DNA of 64,000 bases. Source: Streptosporangium amethystogenes (GTDB lineage: Bacteria > Actinomycetota > Actinomycetes > Streptosporangiales > Streptosporangiaceae). The stretch is taken from NCBI RefSeq assembly GCF_000721075.1, contig NZ_JOEQ01000005.1, forward strand, positions 620,001 through 684,000. The letters are read 5' to 3'. Under the pieces are notes generated by a model. The model did no database searches and was not told the origin of the DNA. It was given only the letters and a program-made list of their open reading frames with translations. Positions 27,592-35,502 of this stretch are shown piece after piece. The translations under genes were made by a program, and so were the position numbers. How positions within the stretch are numbered: position 1 is the first letter of the stretch; every line of letters starts with the position of its first letter.

Positions 27592-29109
27592 TCAGTTGTG
27601 CCCGGCGGTGACGTCGAGGTCGCGCGGGACGAGCCACCAGACGGCGAGCGCGGCGGCGAGCATGAGCACGCCCCCGGCCAGCCCGGTCATCTCCAACGAC
27701 AAGGTGAACGCCGCCTTGGCCTGCTGGGCCAGATGCGCCCCCGTGGCTCCGGTCTGGCGGGCGACCTCGATCGCGGCGGCCAGTGACTCGCGGGCGGCAT
27801 CACCCGCGGCGGCCGGCAGCGCCTCCCGGTACACGGCGGCGGCGACGCTGCCAAGCACCGCGACGCCGAGTACGCCGCCCAGCTCGTAGCTGGTCTCCTC
27901 GATCGCGGCGGCGCTGCCCGCCTTCTCCGGCGGTGCACCCGCCATGATGACCGCCGAGGCGATCGCCAGCGAGCCCATACCCAGCCCGATCAGCAGCAGC
28001 GACACGGCGATCCATGGATAGGTGACGGGCGCGGCGTACAGCACGCCGAATCCCAGCCCGGACACCACCAGCCCTCCGGCCAGCACTGGGCGGGTTCCGA
28101 CGCGCGCCGCCAGTGAGGGTGCCAGCGGTGACAGCACCAGCGCGCCCAGTGCGGTCGGCAGCAGCCGCACGCCGGCCTCCAGCGGGGAGTAGCCGCCTGC
28201 GAGCTGCATCCACTGCGCCATCAGCAACATCATCGCCGCCATCGCGGTCGACGTGCTCAGCGCGGCGATCGTGCCCGCGGTGAACGGCCGGCTGCGAAAC
28301 AGGCGAATCTCCAGCAGCGGGTCGGAGCGGTTCAGGCAGCGCCGGACGAACCAGGTGAGGGCCACTACGGCGAGGCCGAGGGTGACCCACGAACCGATGC
28401 CGGCCGGGCCCTCCTTACCGAACTGCTTGATCGAGTAGACCAGGGAGACCATTCCGATGATCGACAGTGCCGTGGCGGACACGTCCCAGCGGCCCGGGCG
28501 CGGATTGCGTGACTCGGGGAGCAGGAAGAGGCCGGCGACGATCGCCGCCGCCATCACTGGAACGTTCACCAGGAACGCCGCGTGCCAGCTGAAGTGCTCC
28601 AGCAGCAACCCACCCAGGATCGGCCCGAGCGCGCCGCCCAGGGCGGCCATCGCGGACCAGACGCCCAGCGCGGTCGCTCGCTCCCCGGGGTCGGTGAACA
28701 GGGTGCGGATCATCGACAGTGTGGAGGGCATGATCATGGCGCCTCCGACGCCGAGCATCGCCCGTACCGTGATCACTTCGCCGGGCGAGTCGGCCCAGAG
28801 CACCGCCGTGGAGGCCAGCCCGAACAGTGCGAAGCCGGTGAGCAGCATCTTCTTGCGGCCCCATCGGTCACCGAGCGCGCTCACCGTGACCAGCAGGCCG
28901 GACAGCACCAGCGCGTAGACATCCACCATCCACAGCAACTCGACCGAGCCGGGACGCAGGTCGGCCGAGATCGCGGGCAGGGCGACATTGAGGATGGTCA
29001 TGTCCATGACCACCAGCAGCAGGCTCGCCGACAGTACCGCCAGCCCGGCCCAGCGCCGCCGCCGCGACACCCCGGGCTCCGTCGACGATGCGTGGGAGGT
29101 GCGCGTCAT
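27592..29109 (-). CDS. MFS drug efflux transporter (DHA2, 14-TM)
   Basis: The 505-residue transporter has the 14-helix DHA2/EmrB-QacA layout, with motif A region GDRWGRKKMLLTG after helix 2 and motif C GGALGPILGGLLLEHFSW in helix 5. A proton-coupled multidrug export role is typical. Its ATG overlaps the TetR stop as ATGA, so the two genes are translationally coupled and presumably controlled by the operator at 29741-29774. Confidence 0.93.
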   Translation of the reverse strand: MTRTSHASSTEPGVSRRRRWAGLAVLSASLLLVVMDMTILNVALPAISADLRPGSVELLWMVDVYALVLSGLLVTVSALGDRWGRKKMLLTGFALFGLASTAVLWADSPGEVITVRAMLGVGGAMIMPSTLSMIRTLFTDPGERATALGVWSAMAALGGALGPILGGLLLEHFSWHAAFLVNVPVMAAAIVAGLFLLPESRNPRPGRWDVSATALSIIGMVSLVYSIKQFGKEGPAGIGSWVTLGLAVVALTWFVRRCLNRSDPLLEIRLFRSRPFTAGTIAALSTSTAMAAMMLLMAQWMQLAGGYSPLEAGVRLLPTALGALVLSPLAPSLAARVGTRPVLAGGLVVSGLGFGVLYAAPVTYPWIAVSLLLIGLGMGSLAIASAVIMAGAPPEKAGSAAAIEETSYELGGVLGVAVLGSVAAAVYREALPAAAGDAARESLAAAIEVARQTGATGAHLAQQAKAAFTLSLEMTGLAGGVLMLAAALAVWWLVPRDLDVTAGHN

Positions 29110-29729
29110 GGCCTCCTCCCGCCCTGCGAACCACCCTCCGGCGGCCGTTCACCTCTGCCAGGGTGAGGATCGTGTTCGCCGGCGCCGCGGAAGAAGGTCT
29201 CGTGCAGCATCCCGGGCAGGTCGCGCCGTGCGACGTCGCCCCGGTTCAGGCTTTCCCGTACGGCGAGCAGCAGGCCGTACACCGTGTTGCTGATCCACCG
29301 CACCGGCAGGTCGGCCCGCAGGACCCCGGCGCGCTGGGCCGCCCGGTAGAGCGCGATCTCCCTGCCCTCCAGTTCGTCACCGCGTTCCCGTAGCTCGGGC
29401 ACCGACATCACCAGGTCGGTGAGTGCGAAGTTGTACTCCTCGGCCTCTCCGATCAGCCCACTCAGCATCTCCCGCAGAGCGGTGGTGATCACTATCGGTT
29501 CCGCGGAGCGGGCGGCCTGCTCGATCCCGGCGTCCTCCTGGGCCTCCTCCCATCGATCCAGCGCGCGGTGGCCGAGTGCGAGCAGCAGGTCTTCTCGACC
29601 GGTGAAGTGCCGATGCAAGGTGGCGCGGCTCACTCCGGTCGCCTCGGCGATGTCGGCCATCGACGCGGCAGGGTCGTGGTTGAGGTGCTGGATCGCGGCG
29701 ACGATGATCTGATCGCGACTCACAGCCAT
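29106..29729 (-). CDS. TetR-family repressor of the MFS pump
   Basis: The 207-residue regulator has helix-turn-helix residues 10-50 (SMADIAEATGVSRATLHRHF). Being the first gene of the tetR-MFS operon with a strong palindrome 12 bp before its start, it is very likely a ligand-responsive autorepressor of the pump. The last 20 residues are Pro/Gly/Arg rich and overlap the MFS start. Confidence 0.93.
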   Translation of the reverse strand: MAVSRDQIIVAAIQHLNHDPAASMADIAEATGVSRATLHRHFTGREDLLLALGHRALDRWEEAQEDAGIEQAARSAEPIVITTALREMLSGLIGEAEEYNFALTDLVMSVPELRERGDELEGREIALYRAAQRAGVLRADLPVRWISNTVYGLLLAVRESLNRGDVARRDLPGMLHETFFRGAGEHDPHPGRGERPPEGGSQGGRRP

Positions 29730-29740
29730 CAGTCAGCTCC

Positions 29741-29774
29741 GTATTGTTTGAGACATAGATGTCTCAAACAATAC
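29741..29774. promoter_or_regulatory. 34-bp perfect palindromic operator of the tetR-MFS operon
   Basis: The arms GTATTGTTTGAGACAT and its exact complement flank a 2-bp centre (AG). The inner core TGAGACA-N4-TGTCTCA resembles TetR operators of the RutR/AcrR type. It covers positions 12-45 upstream of the tetR start, where promoter elements should be, so binding would block transcription. Confidence 0.8.
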
Positions 29775-29899
29775 CTTGCTGTCTTAGTCTCTCGTGTCGC
29801 CGAGCGTATCGGTATGGCACTCCTTCCTCGCGCGAGCCGCGCTCGCCGTGCCTTTGTTCGGCGGGACGCTGCGCCGGCGGGTGGCGGGTCGGAGGCCGC

Positions 29900-30079
29900 G
29901 CGTCTCAAAATCGACGGCAGCACTGTCGCCGGCCACTGGGTCATGAGCGGGAGCGGGATGCTGTCCTTGGCGCGGGAGGTGGCATACCAGTCGCCGAGCA
30001 GCTTGGTGTCGAAGGCCGCGACATCGATCGAGCGGCCCACCTTGCCGCCCGGCCGGTCCGGATAGTAGTCGGGGTAGTC
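29900..30079 (-). pseudogene. Unidentified coding remnant
   Basis: The minus strand reads like a real protein for about 60 codons (DYPDYYPDRPGGKVGRSIDV, then AAFDTKLLGDWYATSRAKDS and IPLPLMTQWPATVLPSILRR) and then turns into low-complexity sequence. There is no start, as the upstream part is replaced by other sequence. I do not recognise the family. It is best read as the 3' fragment of a lost gene. Confidence 0.4.
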
Positions 30080-30097
30080 GGGGGATCTCCGCCACCT

Positions 30098-30190
30098 GAC
30101 GCCCCGGCGGCCGAGGCGAGGAAGAGGGCGGCGGAGAACCGGGCGGCGCTGATAGCGGCCGCCTGCGAGGTCTTCGCCGCCATGGGGTCG
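30098..30190 (+). pseudogene. Truncated TetR-like N-terminus
   Basis: About 30 codons on the plus strand contain RKRAAENRAALIAAACEVFA, a good match to the first helix of TetR regulators (R-x-x-A-x-NR-x-x-LIAAA-x-x-VFA). The match ends abruptly and the reading frame continues as unrelated Pro/Arg-rich sequence. It faces the minus-strand remnant head to tail, suggesting a decayed divergent or convergent gene pair. Confidence 0.4.
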
Positions 30191-30363
30191 AGCCCCGCCC
30201 CGCCTCGGGCGGATGAGCGCCGCACGGCTCGCGGACGGGGCGGGGCGGAGCTTCTCCCCGGAGGGGCTCGTGACGACCGCTTCGGCGAGGTGGCGGCCTG
30301 GTGCCCGGTGTCACCGGCGGGCCGATGCCGGCTCTGATTCGGTCGTTCGGGGAGAGGTGGGCG

Positions 30364-31059
30364 TCAAAGAGGCGTGGCGCGTACCCACCCGCGGTCGTCG
30401 TTCAGGAATCCGGAGATGGTCAGGCCCACCTGGTTGAGTTCGCTTTCCAGGTGGTCGTCGTCGAGGCGGCGGCTGACGAAGGTGTGGGTCCAGCGCTGCT
30501 CGCCGATGGTGTACTCCATGGTGGCGTCGAGCAGGTCGGGGGCGGGGCGGCTGATCCGTGTCATGCTGACGGTGCGACCGGGGCCGGCTTCGCGTTCGAA
30601 CGGCTGGACGGTGTCGTACCACTCGGGGGGTTGGCGCTGCAGGATGACGCAGCCGCCGGCGGAGACGTGCGCGCCGCAGGTGCGCAGGAACGCGGCGCGC
30701 AGGTTGTCGTCGGAGGTTTCGATGACGAACGACATCAGCAGCACGAGGTCGAAGGTTCTGGGCAGGGCCAGGGTCTGGATGGGAGAGCACACGGTCTCGG
30801 CGCCGCGGATGTGGGCGAGCATCTCGGGCGACTCGTCGACCGCGACGACCTCGTGCCCGAGTTCCAGCAGGCGGTGGGTGATCCGGCCCGCGCCCGCGCC
30901 GAGTTCGAGGATGCTCGCCCCGGCCGGGATCGAGGCGTGGATGAGTTCGGGTTCGCCCCTTGGGGTGAGGGTGGTGTAGTACTCGACCGAGCAGCCGTCC
31001 GGGGTGATCGGTCCAGGGCCTGTGCCGTCGTAGATCCGTCGTGGGGTCATGATCCCCAT
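30364..31059 (-). CDS. Class I SAM-dependent methyltransferase
   Basis: The 231-residue enzyme shows the SAM-binding motif I ILELGAGAGRITHRLLELG, the acidic loop VVAVDES at the end of strand 2, FDLVLLMSFVIE (motif IV region) and a post-motif region GGCVILQRQ. The start may be ATG 31059 or 31050 (MTPRR); neither has a strong ribosome-binding site. The substrate is unknown. It is convergent with nothing and diverges from the gntR gene across a 304-bp gap. Confidence 0.85.
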   Translation of the reverse strand: MGIMTPRRIYDGTGPGPITPDGCSVEYYTTLTPRGEPELIHASIPAGASILELGAGAGRITHRLLELGHEVVAVDESPEMLAHIRGAETVCSPIQTLALPRTFDLVLLMSFVIETSDDNLRAAFLRTCGAHVSAGGCVILQRQPPEWYDTVQPFEREAGPGRTVSMTRISRPAPDLLDATMEYTIGEQRWTHTFVSRRLDDDHLESELNQVGLTISGFLNDDRGWVRATPL

Positions 31060-31363
31060 TCTGTTCGGCGGCGCGCCGAAGCACGGGTGGGGAGAACGAA
31101 GTAGTGGCTTTCGGGTGATGCCCGTTCCCCGGCCCGGCCGCCCGTCGTCGACGGCATCGCATGGCGAAGCTCAGCGATGCGCCGCCCGGCCGCGTTCACC
31201 GGGAGGCGACGGCGGGAGTACGGGGACGATCTCCGGCGCGGTCCGCCGAGGGAGCCGTTGAGGATTCTCGGTCACCGTACCGACGCCCCCAAGTTGTATG
31301 CAAAATCTTGTTATTTTCCTTTTTAAGTGCCATTGTTGGGGAAAATTCGGTAAGGGTGTATAC
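31060..31363. promoter_or_regulatory. Divergent control region with GntR-type operators
   Basis: No gene is seen here. The right third becomes strikingly A/T rich compared with its surroundings. TTGTATGCAA lies at 31294-31303, and the related TGTATACA at 31357-31364 overlaps the gntR start codon. FCD-type GntR regulators typically bind TNGTATACNA-like dyads, so autoregulation is likely. The identical decamer recurs at 37327 and 37379. Confidence 0.6.
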
Positions 31364-31996
31364 ATGTCGACAATCGATAGCCTACGTGGCCTGATCCTCA
31401 GCGGTCACTACGAGCCGGGTGACCACCTCGGTGAGGTCGAGCTGGCCGAGGCGCTGGGCGTCAGCCGGACCCCGGTCCGCGACGCGCTGCGGCGGCTGCA
31501 GGCCGAGGGACTGGTCGAGATCACGGCCAACAAGGGCGCCAGAGTCGTGGTGTATCCCCGCGCCGATCTAGAGACGATCTTCGAGCTGCGCGCCAGGATC
31601 GAAGGGCTGGCCGTCCGGCAGGCGGCGGCCGTCGCGACGGAGCAGGACATCGCGCGCCTGCACGAGCTGGCGACGACCCTGGCCGAGCACGCCGACCGCC
31701 ACGACGTCGAGGCGGTCTACCGCCTCAACGCCGATTTCCATCAGGCGCTGGTCAGGCTCGGTGGCAGTCAGGTGCTGGCCCAGTCGATCAGCTCGCTGGT
31801 CCACTCGCCCGTGTTGCTGCGCACCTACGGAGCCTTCGACTCCGAGGCCATGCGCCGCAGCGTCAACCATCACATCGAGATCGTGGCGGCCGTGCGCGCC
31901 GGAGACCCCGAATGGGCGGAGGCCGTGATGCGCGCCCACCTGTTCTCCGCCCGCGCGTCCCTGCTCGGTCCCCGTCGTCAGGAGAACAAGACGTGA
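31364..31996 (+). CDS. GntR-family (FCD) transcriptional regulator
   Basis: The 210-residue protein has a winged helix-turn-helix (LRGLILSGHYEPGDHLGEVE, then VSRTPVRDALRRLQAEGLVE) and an FCD effector domain with the metal/ligand residues in LNADFHQALV and NHHIEIVAAV. ATG 31364 is chosen over an upstream in-frame start at 31298, because the extra 22 residues are hydrophobic and unlike GntR; AAGGG lies 7 bases before. It opens an operon with the CoA transferase (GTGA overlap) and amidase, and probably controls that operon and the HMG-CoA lyase through TTGTATGCAA sites. Confidence 0.92.
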   Translation: MSTIDSLRGLILSGHYEPGDHLGEVELAEALGVSRTPVRDALRRLQAEGLVEITANKGARVVVYPRADLETIFELRARIEGLAVRQAAAVATEQDIARLHELATTLAEHADRHDVEAVYRLNADFHQALVRLGGSQVLAQSISSLVHSPVLLRTYGAFDSEAMRRSVNHHIEIVAAVRAGDPEWAEAVMRAHLFSARASLLGPRRQENKT

Positions 31997-33189
31997 GAGG
32001 CCTTCCGCTCGGAGACATCCGGGTCGTCGAGCTCGGCCAGCTGCTCGCCGGGCCGTTCTGCGGCCAGTTGCTCGGTGACTTCGGCGCCGAGATCATCAAG
32101 GTGGAGGACCCCGGCCGGGGCGACCCCATGCGCCAGTGGGGCCGGGAGAAGCCGTACGGCCAGTCGCTGTGGTGGCCGGTCGTGGCCCGCAACAAGAAGT
32201 CGGTCACCTGCGACCTGCGCACCCCCGAGGGGCAGGACCTGGTCATCAGGCTCGTGGAGCGGGCGGACGTGCTGCTGGAGAACTTCCGGCCCGGCACGTT
32301 GGAGCGCTGGGGCATGTCCCCGGCCCGGCTGCACGAGATCAACCCCCGCCTGGTCATCACCCGGGTGACCGGGTTCGGCCAGAGCGGCCCCTACGCCCCC
32401 CGGGCCGGATACGGCTCGATCGGTGAGGCCATGGGCGGCATCCGCCACGTCACCGGCGACCCCGACCGGCCGCCGGCGCGCGCCGGCATCTCGCTGGGCG
32501 ACTCCCTGGCCGCGACCCACGCCTGCATCGGCACGCTCGTCGCGCTGCACGAGCGCGAGCGCAGCGGCAGGGGCCAGGTCGTCGACTCGGCGATCTACGA
32601 GGCGGTGCTCGCCATGATGGAGTCGATGGTGCCCGAATGGCAGCAGGCCGGCTACCAGCGTGAGCGCACCGGCACCGTGCTGCCCAACGTCTCGCCCAGC
32701 AACGTCTACCCGACCAAGGACGGCGACACCATCCTCATCGCCGCCAACCAGGACAGCGTCTTCACCCGCCTGGCGACCCTGATGGGCAGGGCCGAGCTGG
32801 CCGCCGACGAGCGCTACGCCACCCACGGCGCGCGCGGCGCGAACATGGCCGAGCTTGACGAGATCATCGCGGTCTGGACCGCGGGGATCCCCGCGGACGA
32901 GCTGCTCCAGTCGTTGCACGAGGGCGGTGTTCCCGCCGGGCGGGTCTACACGGCCAAGGACATGTTCGCCGATCCGCACTTCGCCGCCCGTGAGGCCATC
33001 GTCCGCGTCCCGCACCCGGACTTCGGTGAACTGGCCATGCAGAACGTGGTCCCCAAGCTCTCCGACACCCCCGGAAGCGTGCGCAGTGCCGGGCCCGCGC
33101 TCGGGCAGCACAACGAAGAGGTCTACCGCGGGCTCCTTGGCCTGACGGAGGCGGAGTTCATCGGCCTGTCGGCCGCCGGAGTCATCTGA
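31993..33189 (+). CDS. CaiB/BaiF family CoA transferase
   Basis: The 398-residue class III CoA transferase moves CoA between carboxylic acids. It shows VVELGQLLAGPFCGQLLGDF and GAEIIKVEDPGRGDPMR at the N-terminus, the catalytic aspartate within ISLGDSLAATHA, and LLENFRPGTLERWG. The related alpha-methylacyl-CoA racemases share the fold, so racemisation is an alternative. The GTG start overlaps the gntR stop, with GGAG 8 bases upstream. With the HMG-CoA lyase under the same operator type, it may activate a dicarboxylic acid for C-C cleavage (inference). Confidence 0.92.
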   Translation: MRGLPLGDIRVVELGQLLAGPFCGQLLGDFGAEIIKVEDPGRGDPMRQWGREKPYGQSLWWPVVARNKKSVTCDLRTPEGQDLVIRLVERADVLLENFRPGTLERWGMSPARLHEINPRLVITRVTGFGQSGPYAPRAGYGSIGEAMGGIRHVTGDPDRPPARAGISLGDSLAATHACIGTLVALHERERSGRGQVVDSAIYEAVLAMMESMVPEWQQAGYQRERTGTVLPNVSPSNVYPTKDGDTILIAANQDSVFTRLATLMGRAELAADERYATHGARGANMAELDEIIAVWTAGIPADELLQSLHEGGVPAGRVYTAKDMFADPHFAAREAIVRVPHPDFGELAMQNVVPKLSDTPGSVRSAGPALGQHNEEVYRGLLGLTEAEFIGLSAAGVI

Positions 33190-33208
33190 CACCAAAGGGA
33201 GCCCCCCA

Positions 33209-33300
33209 TGCCCCACCAGCCCACCGTCCGCGTCCTCGCACCCGAGGAACCCCCCGCGCGCCGCGCGGCGGGTGCCCGCCATCCCCGGAGCCGCATGTGA
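33209..33300 (+). CDS. Possible 29-residue leader peptide coupled to the amidase gene
   Basis: An ATG with a strong leader (AAAGGGAG 6 bases upstream) opens a short frame rich in Pro and Arg that ends as ATGTGA exactly over the GTG start of the isochorismatase-like gene. The arrangement suggests translational coupling by a leader ORF, or the decayed end of a lost gene. The peptide has no recognisable domain. Confidence 0.35.
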
Positions 33301-33938
33301 TCAGGGACCACGACGAGGTGTACGGGCGTTCCCTGCCGTTCGGGGAGCGTCCGGCGCTGATCCTCATCGACCTGATGCGCGCCTACTTCGAGCCGGGCGC
33401 CGAGCTCTACATGGGGTCGCGCGACTGCCTGGACTCGGCCGCGCGGGTCCTGGCCGCCGCCCGTTCGGCGGGCGTTCCGGTGATCCACACCAGGGTCGCG
33501 TTCGGTCCTGACGGCGTCGACGGCGGCCTGTTCTTCCGCAAGGTGGCCCCGTTGCGCCACCTGGTGGACGGTGGCGGGCCGCTCGGCGAGCTGATGCCGG
33601 AGGTCGCGCCCGGACCGGGGGAGACGATGATCGTCAAGCAGTACGCGAGCGCCTTCTTCGGTACGGTGCTGGCCTCGACGCTCAACGCGCTGCGGGTGGA
33701 CACGCTCGTCATCGCGGGCGTGTCCACCAGCGGCTGCGTGCGCGCCACCGCCGTCGACGGGATACAGCACGGGTTCGTGCCGGTCGTGGTGCGGCAGGCG
33801 GTCGGGGATCGCGACCTCCGGCCGCACGAGGCCAACCTGTTCGACATCCAGGCCAAGTACGGCGAGGTGTGGGACGAGGCGGCAGTACTGGAACGGTTCG
33901 CTCCGCCGCGGACCGTGCAGGGGCCGCCGACCGTGTGA
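33297..33938 (+). CDS. Isochorismatase-family cysteine hydrolase (amidase type)
   Basis: The 213-residue enzyme has the Asp-Lys-Cys triad of the family: Asp in LILIDLM, Lys in IVKQYASAFFGT, and Cys in STSGCVRATAVD. The spacing and SGCVRATAVDG match N-carbamoylsarcosine amidase/maleamate amidase-type members rather than true isochorismatases. Maleamate hydrolysis to maleate would link it with the maleate isomerase-like gene at 38585, but this is inference. It is the third gene of the gntR operon and is followed by two terminator hairpins. Confidence 0.85.
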   Translation: MIRDHDEVYGRSLPFGERPALILIDLMRAYFEPGAELYMGSRDCLDSAARVLAAARSAGVPVIHTRVAFGPDGVDGGLFFRKVAPLRHLVDGGGPLGELMPEVAPGPGETMIVKQYASAFFGTVLASTLNALRVDTLVIAGVSTSGCVRATAVDGIQHGFVPVVVRQAVGDRDLRPHEANLFDIQAKYGEVWDEAAVLERFAPPRTVQGPPTV

Positions 33939-33947
33939 GGATCACCC

Positions 33948-34029
33948 ACCCGGCCGGTGACACCGGCCGGGTCTGCGGCCTGTCCGTGTGCGGGGAGCGG
34001 TCGCCGGTCCCCGCGCACGGACAGGCCGC
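33948..34029 (+). terminator. Double hairpin terminator after the gntR-caiB-amidase operon
   Basis: The first hairpin is ACCCGGCCGGT-GAC-ACCGGCCGGGT (33948-33972). The second has 22-bp arms at 33975-33996 and 34008-34029 with one mismatch and an 11-base loop. Both follow the amidase stop at 33938. Confidence 0.8.
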
Positions 34030-34032
34030 GCC

Positions 34033-34598
34033 ATGACGACCTCGCAGGGTGGCCTGCTTCCCAGTCACAGCGCCTTCGCTGATGACTTGAACGCCGCGCT
34101 GACCTGGATGGTGGCGCAGAACAGCGTCGCCGGGTCACGGTTCAACGCCCACGTGCGTACCGACCGGTTGGGGCTGTCGGGGCACTCGATGGGCGGCGGC
34201 GCCAGTGTGCTGGCCACCGCGCGCAACTCGGCGGTGCGGACGGTGACGAACCTGGCCGCGGCCGAGACCAATCCCTCGGCCGTAACCGCCGCGGCCACCA
34301 CGGCGGTTCCCATGCAGCTGGTCGCCGGCACGGGCGACACCGTCGCGGGCCCGTCGGGTCACCAGATCCCCATCTACACGCCAAGCTCGCTCCCAAGCAG
34401 CTGCGTACGATCGTCGGCGGTTTCCACTGCGGCTTCACCGACTCCGGCGGCCTCGGCTGCGACAGCGGTTCGATCACCCGCCGGGTGACCACCGCCTGGC
34501 TGCTGTACTACCTCCGTGACGACACCGCCCAGTACGACACGGTCTGGGGCACGGCCGCCCAGACCGACCCGGACGTTCAGTTCCTCGGCGTCCGGTAA
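34033..34598 (+). pseudogene. Broken polyesterase/lipase (cutinase-like alpha/beta hydrolase)
   Basis: The first part reads DDLNAALTWMVAQNSVAGSR, the nucleophile elbow GLSGHSMGGGASVLATA, and ends AGTGDTVAGP..HQIPIY. The frame is lost near 34370; the other frame resumes with APKQLRTIVGGFHCGFTDSG, SITRRVTTAWLLYYL and terminates after QFLGVR at 34596. These are the nucleophile, acid and histidine segments of actinobacterial polyesterase/triacylglycerol lipases, which are normally about 260 mature residues with a signal peptide. Here the N-terminal third is missing and a frameshift splits the rest, so the gene cannot be functional. An intact relative is at 60222-61205. Confidence 0.8.
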
Positions 34599-34698
34599 CG
34601 GCGCTCCGGCGCACCCGCCTCGGCTCGGGGCGGGTGCAGGGTCGGCGGCCACATGCCGGGCACGAACAGGTCCGGCACGAAGGCCCGTCCGGACTCGT

Positions 34699-34773
34699 GT
34701 TACCTCTAGAGAAACAATGTTTCCAAGATATAGGATTCGCGAAACCGGAGGAAACATCTAGGAGGCGACTGTG
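34699..34773 (+). promoter_or_regulatory. Repeated promoter module, copy 1
   Basis: About 75 bp here are nearly identical to 46824-46899: GTTAC, CTAGAGAAACA, a variable base, TGTTTCC, AGA-N-ATAGGA, CGCGAAACCGGAGGAAA and TCTAGGAG, ending at a GTG start. GAAACAATGTTTC (34711-34723) is a palindromic operator; TAGGAT is a likely -10 element. A 9-nt inverted repeat brackets the -10 (two mismatches in this copy). AGGAG is the ribosome-binding site of the following small gene. Confidence 0.7.
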
Positions 34774-34905
34774 CCGGACAGGGTCGTGCAGGTGGAGCCC
34801 ATCGGCCATGGGGCCGTTTCGGCGCCCAAAGGGCCACCCAAAGAGCCTGAGGGGCAGATCCCTCCCAGGCTCGCCGCCGGAGCCGTCGTCGGCCACGAGC
34901 TGTGA
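34771..34905 (+). CDS. Small protein of unknown function (44 aa)
   Basis: A GTG start with GGAGG 7 bases upstream follows the repeated promoter module. The 44-residue product is Pro/Gly/Val rich and unrecognised. Its stop overlaps the GTG of the following membrane protein gene (GTGA), so the two are translationally coupled. It may be a real small subunit or a leader remnant of a larger gene. Confidence 0.45.
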   Translation: MPDRVVQVEPIGHGAVSAPKGPPKEPEGQIPPRLAAGAVVGHEL

Positions 34906-35501
34906 TCTCGCTCCTGTACGGCGGGCTGGCCCTGATCCAGGTGGCCCTGGCCATATGGCTGGCACGATCAGGCCGGTGGATCCCGTTCGCGGTCGCGACG
35001 GGGGTCGCCTACGACTCGGCGGTCGTCGGAGCCGGGCGGCTGATCGGTGAGGGACCGGGGCTGGAGGCGCTCAACACCGGACGCTTCGCCGTCCATGCCG
35101 TTCTCACCCCGCTCCTCATCGTCCACGGGGCGGTTCTCGTGCGCCGCGGCCTCGTCGTTCCGGCGTGGGGCCTCGCCGGTGTTCTGATCGTCTTCGAGGT
35201 GGTGGGCCTGGTGGATCTGAGGCTGGAGCCCCGATGGTGGTCGGACACCCTGCGTTATGTTTCCGCGGATGCGTCGGGCCCGCCGGTCCCGGCGCTGGTC
35301 ACCACGGTGATCCTGCTGGTCGCGGGGCTCGTGCTGTGGGTGCGGTGGCGCGCGCCCTGGCTTTTCCTGGGCGCGGCCGCGCTCCTGGCGACCGCGGGTG
35401 CCGCCGTGGCGTTGCCCGTCCTGGGCAACGCGGGTGAGGCCGTACTGATCGCGGCCATCGCGGCGACGGGCGCCCACGATGGCGGACGAGGGGCGGTCTG
35501 A
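34902..35501 (+). CDS. Integral membrane protein of unknown function
   Basis: The 199-residue protein has about six hydrophobic helices (LLYGGLALIQVALAIWLA, FAVATGVAYDSAVVGAG, HAVLTPLLIVHGAVLV, WGLAGVLIVFEVVGLVDL, ALVTTVILLVAGLVLWV, LFLGAAALLATAGAAVAL). The second helix contains Asp and the third two His residues. It is expressed from the repeated promoter module also found before the Dabb gene, placing it in the island regulon. A role in transport or redox is possible, but nothing specific can be inferred. Confidence 0.7.
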   Translation: MISLLYGGLALIQVALAIWLARSGRWIPFAVATGVAYDSAVVGAGRLIGEGPGLEALNTGRFAVHAVLTPLLIVHGAVLVRRGLVVPAWGLAGVLIVFEVVGLVDLRLEPRWWSDTLRYVSADASGPPVPALVTTVILLVAGLVLWVRWRAPWLFLGAAALLATAGAAVALPVLGNAGEAVLIAAIAATGAHDGGRGAV

Positions 35502-35502
35502 G

